Source: Sinotaia quadrata
Lineage: Eukaryota > Mollusca > Gastropoda > Architaenioglossa > Viviparidae
Length of the DNA: 64,000 nucleotides
Reading direction: 5' to 3'
Assembly (NCBI GenBank): GCA_028829895.1
Contig: CM054183.1
Coordinates: forward strand, 18,633,475 to 18,697,474
In this document: in pieces, positions 60,360-64,000 of the stretch
Numbering within the stretch: the stretch's first letter is position 1
Layout: each line of letters begins with the position of its first letter
Program-made: the position numbers and the translations under genes
The notes under the pieces: model-generated
Seen by the model: the letters and a program-made list of their open reading frames with translations, nothing else
What the model was told of the DNA's origin: nothing
Databases searched by the model: none

Positions 60360-62573
60360 TTCGCCTGACACGCACTTTGGGCCGATTTGCGAAATTGGGT
60401 CATCATGATTACCGTATTGTTGCGCGCGCAGTTTTGGACATACAATTATACACTTAACTTCTGGACGTAGTCCGTAGATTCCTCTTTCGAAATCATCCCT
60501 GAGAACAGAGCTGAGGAGTAAAATTACGAGGTTGTAAATTCATTATAATTATCTCAATGCAATAACTTTATTGCAACCATATATTGAATTTGATGGATTC
60601 AGATGGATTTTGTTGTTTAAAATATATTTCACACAAAAAAAAATAGCAGGATTGATCATTGACTGATAAAAACGACTTTCTAATTAGGGTCAATAAATAT
60701 TCTTTATGCATGAACTGATTAATATTGCTTTCTAAATCAGAGTAACTATTTCAGTTGTTTGATAGTGTCTTTTTATATTAAAAATATGTATAAAATTCTA
60801 TTTACAGATATAAAGTCAAGCAAATAAAAAATCGAAAAAAAGAAATTTGGGGGTCAGGTGCACGAATTTTATTATCTCAAGAGATATTGCGAATATCCGA
60901 CTTTTTATTTTATATTCAGAGTCACAAATTATTTTGCTTCATGCCCACCAATTTTAGTCCTTTTCTAACAATTAGAGGAGTAGAATTACAGGTGACCACG
61001 GCCATCCGAACGAGCCGAAGCGGGAAATGTGCCATTTTAAGTAGTTTGAACCTAATTATTTCCGACATGGATTACTCTAAAAATACTCAATAAATACAGA
61101 TCATAGGACCCGTGGTTGTGCATTAGGTACCTGAATTCAATGCATGTAGAGTAAAGCGTTCGTCAGATAAAAAGTCAAACGCTTCGAAAAATCAAGAAAA
61201 CTCAATTTTTGCAGGAGGGTTGCAGGAACGGGTTTTTCTCTAGAGTTCTTTGGAATATCAGACTTTTTATTTTACATTCCGAGTCACAAAGGATTTAGTT
61301 TCATGCCTACCAATTTTAGTCCTTTTCTGACAATTAGTTTTGTAGAAATTCAGCTTTTGTCAAACTGTCGACTTCAGTTAGCGCCTTGCATTATTAGTAG
61401 GTAAAGTCGATTTTTTGAGACAAAGAAATTTTGGCGCCAAATCGCGTTTTCTACTAAAGTCGCTGAAATTTTGATAGATTTTGCAGGATGATACAGGAAG
61501 ACACGTGGCTTATTTTGAAACGATAATATTTCATATTTCTCGAAATATGAATTTTTTTGTGAAAATTTTATTTTTCTAATTATGCGCATTTCTCTTAAAG
61601 TACGAGGAATTTAATAAAACTAACTTCAGATTCGGGTTCAGCACACGCGGATACAGTTTATTTGTTCAAAGAGGTATTTGTAATATTGCGCCAATTTGTC
61701 AGAATTGACGTTTGGATATTTTCGCACCTTTGGCCGATTTGCAAAGTTTGGTCATCGTGATTACCCTATTGCGCGCAGTTATAGACATACAATCATACAC
61801 TTAACTTCTGGACGTAGCCCATAGATTCCTCTTTCGAAATCATCCCTGAGAACGGAGCTGAGGAGTAACATTACAGGTGACTGTGGCCATCCGAACGAGC
61901 CGAAGCGGGAAATGGGCCATTTTAAGTAGTTTGAACCTAATTATTTCCGACATGGATTACTCTAAAAATACTCAATAAATAGAGGTCATAGGACCCATGG
62001 TTGTGCATTAGGTACCTGAATTTAATGCATGTAGAGTAAAGCGTTCGTCAGATAAAAAGACGAACGCTTCGAAAAATCAAGAAAACTCAATTTTTGCAGG
62101 AACGGGTTTTTCTCTAGAGTTCTTTGGAATATCAGACTTTTTATTTTACATTCCGAGTCACAAAGGATTTAGTTTCATGCCTACCAATTTTAGTCCTTTT
62201 CTGACAATTAGTTTTGTAGAAATTCAGCTTTTGTCAAAATGTCGACTTCAGTTAGCGCCTTGCATTATTAGTAGGTAAAGTCGATTTTTTGAGACAAAGA
62301 AATTTTGGCGCCAAATCGCGTTTTCTACTAAAGTCGCTGAAATTTTGATAGATTTTGCAGGATAATACAGGAAGACACGTGGCTTATTTTGAAACGATAA
62401 TATTTCATATTTCTCGAAATATGAATTTTTTTGTGAAAATTTTATTTTTCTAATTATGCGGAATAGTACGAGGAATTTAATAAAACTAACTTCAGATTCG
62501 GGTTCAGCACACGCAGAAACATTTTGTTTGTTCAAAGAGGTATTTGTAATATTGCTCCATTTTGTCAGAATCA
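60360..62573 (-). repeat. Inverted copies of the 897-bp satellite, about 2.5 units
   Basis: A partial unit (60360-60540), an internally deleted one (60880-61010), then units near 61011-61880 and 61881-62573, all in reverse orientation to 48905-53207; corresponding points are about 874 bp apart. TTTGGCGCCAAA is kept at 61430 and 62304. The hairpin is intact at 62039-62069 but mutated at 61157-61187. Divergence from the forward array is clear, so the exchange is not recent. Confidence 0.9.
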
Positions 62574-62591
62574 GAATCAACAAAAGAAGAC

Positions 62592-64000
62592 AATTAACCT
62601 ATCAGAGTGCCTTAATATTCTTTAATTAAATCAATTACTTAATTAACATAATAAAAGTTTAAATAATGTTTATTTCCTTTTAGAACGCTTTAAGAGGTTT
62701 CTCTAAGCAATGATCACTTTTATTTGAATAAAAGATATCGCTTACTCTATTCTTTATAGTCGTGTTTCACTGATTTCAGATTCTGTATTTCCATATTTAT
62801 TTTTCTATAACAGAGATGGTGTAAATTAGTATTACGTTTGATATCTTTAAAATATTATTGGTCACTCTGTAAACCAAAGCAGAAGAAGACAATGTAGTTT
62901 TTTTCATAATTGGGCGCATAAAGTTAAAATATTATACTAAAGTTATTGTAAGGTCATTCTCTTGCCATTTTTTATTAAATACAAAGACGACATTCCATAC
63001 TCACTTTATAAACAAAAAAATGTTTGCTGATTTAATCTTCCTTAAGAAAAGAAAAAATAACCAATAGAATGGAAACAAACAAACTACACATTTAATTTTT
63101 TTTTTTCTTCACGTATCGAAATGCACCTGCTTACTCAATGTTACGAGCAATTTAACGTCAAATCAATAGAGAGATAGATAAAAATGTTTGGCGAAAATTA
63201 AGCTGTATGCCAATACTGATTAGCAAGATAATATGTCATTTGTGTCTTTAAAAATGAACGCATTTGTGTATTCACTGAATTATTACAATATAATCTAGTA
63301 AATTACTACTCTGTTTCTCTCTATCTGTTTGTTTTATTAACGTGTACACATTCCACGCAAACCACACGACCTCATTTACAGACAAGCATTACATATGAAT
63401 GAACTAAAAGGATGATAGCATTAATAAAAATAGATTCATGATTCAAGCATATGACTAATAAACAGCAGGTCATTCTCCTGCCACTTCTTCTTACTAAGTA
63501 CAAAGGCACATATAGAAATGTTTATTAATTGAAGCTTTCTTATTATTTGATGATATATGAAACTAGTTTAAACTTTTAATATTTTTCCTAATATCAAATA
63601 AACTAGTTTAATTAAAGTTTTGAAATAACTGTCAAATCGAGTTTCAATATTTCACATGATTTTAAGTAAGTTTCAGTTTGCTTGTTTCAGTTTCAGTTTG
63701 GTTTTTACATTGCGTATTTCCTTCTTACTTACGGCTTGAAACACTGAAAACAAGAAAAAGTTATGTAGGCTTCTATGTACACAGAGCACATACTACTTTG
63801 CAGGGAGTGCGGTGAATCGATTGATCGCGAAGTAAGTGCTCTTTGCGCTTCCAAGATGCCACACTCCTTAAAATGTCATGCCTACGTTTGATTAGCTGGA
63901 TTATACGCACGAGTGAAGGCAAACTAACGTTTTCTGGTTACAAATTTAACACAGTGAATAATTAATAGCTGATAAACTGTATAAAGTGGGAGCCTCTGAT
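62592..64000. repeat. Right arm of the ~1.4-kb inverted repeat (runs off the window)
   Basis: Reverse complement of 56143-57555. It begins 20 bp after the end of the inverted satellite block and is cut by the window boundary. Confidence 0.92.

Overview
The window is nuclear DNA of a multicellular animal. It is strongly AT-rich, and every gene model that holds together needs GT..AG introns. It is crowded with dinucleotide and tetranucleotide microsatellites (CA, CT, AT, CTAT/GATA), minisatellites of 20-52 bp, a degraded non-LTR retrotransposon, a hAT-like end fragment and large tandem and inverted duplications. There are no bacterial operons, rRNA genes, complete tRNA genes or CRISPR arrays. 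This repeat spectrum would suit a mollusc, possibly a cephalopod, but that placement is an inference from general character and not from a marker gene.

The one well-supported protein-coding gene is on the minus strand at 48619-41655. Five exons can be joined in phase with canonical splice sites into an 804-residue protein. It has an N-terminal acidic region, two zinc-knuckle-like motifs, a C-terminal tyrosine recombinase (phage-integrase-like) domain whose R..K..R..H..Y residues all appear present, an acidic linker and a final SANT/Myb-like module. It resembles a large family of uncharacterised animal proteins related to Crypton-type tyrosine recombinases. A CpG-containing, TATA-less putative promoter lies at 48620-48850.

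Weaker gene evidence: a GC-rich open frame at 29198-29902 that can be joined to a tiny upstream exon (28958-28969), with two further possible exons at 31928-32060 and 32518-32664; a possible signal-peptide first exon at 2123-1938 (minus); a possible internal exon at 2997-2887 (minus); and an exon-like, apparently noncoding segment at 26870-27032.

Layout. 1-3.8 kb: AT-rich sequence with a degraded tandem duplication and a dispersed repeat. 3.9-7.85 kb: a degenerate ~45-bp minisatellite field containing a homogeneous 44-bp array. 7.9-21.2 kb: a tandem segmental duplication, units of ~6.4 and ~6.9 kb, each with a CpG-bearing head and a ~52-bp AT-rich array; the second copy alone carries a perfectly phased 15 x 50-bp array. 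21.2-25.6 kb: more degenerate arrays, split by a 5'-truncated LINE with an 11-bp target-site duplication. 26.6-35.2 kb: CA-rich tract, the GC-rich gene candidate, 42-bp and 20-bp arrays, an A-tract and a motif field built on 'AAAAACCAGC'. 37.3-39.9 kb: mosaic of microsatellites and B-box-bearing SINE-like modules. 41.6-48.9 kb: the recombinase-like gene. 48.9-53.2 kb: an 897-bp satellite array whose youngest units are almost identical. 53.7-64 kb: inverted copies of elements seen earlier, a (CTAT)60 tract, inverted copies of the 897-bp satellite and one arm pair of a ~1.4-kb inverted repeat that runs off the window edge.

Most other open frames are microsatellite or minisatellite translations and were left out.
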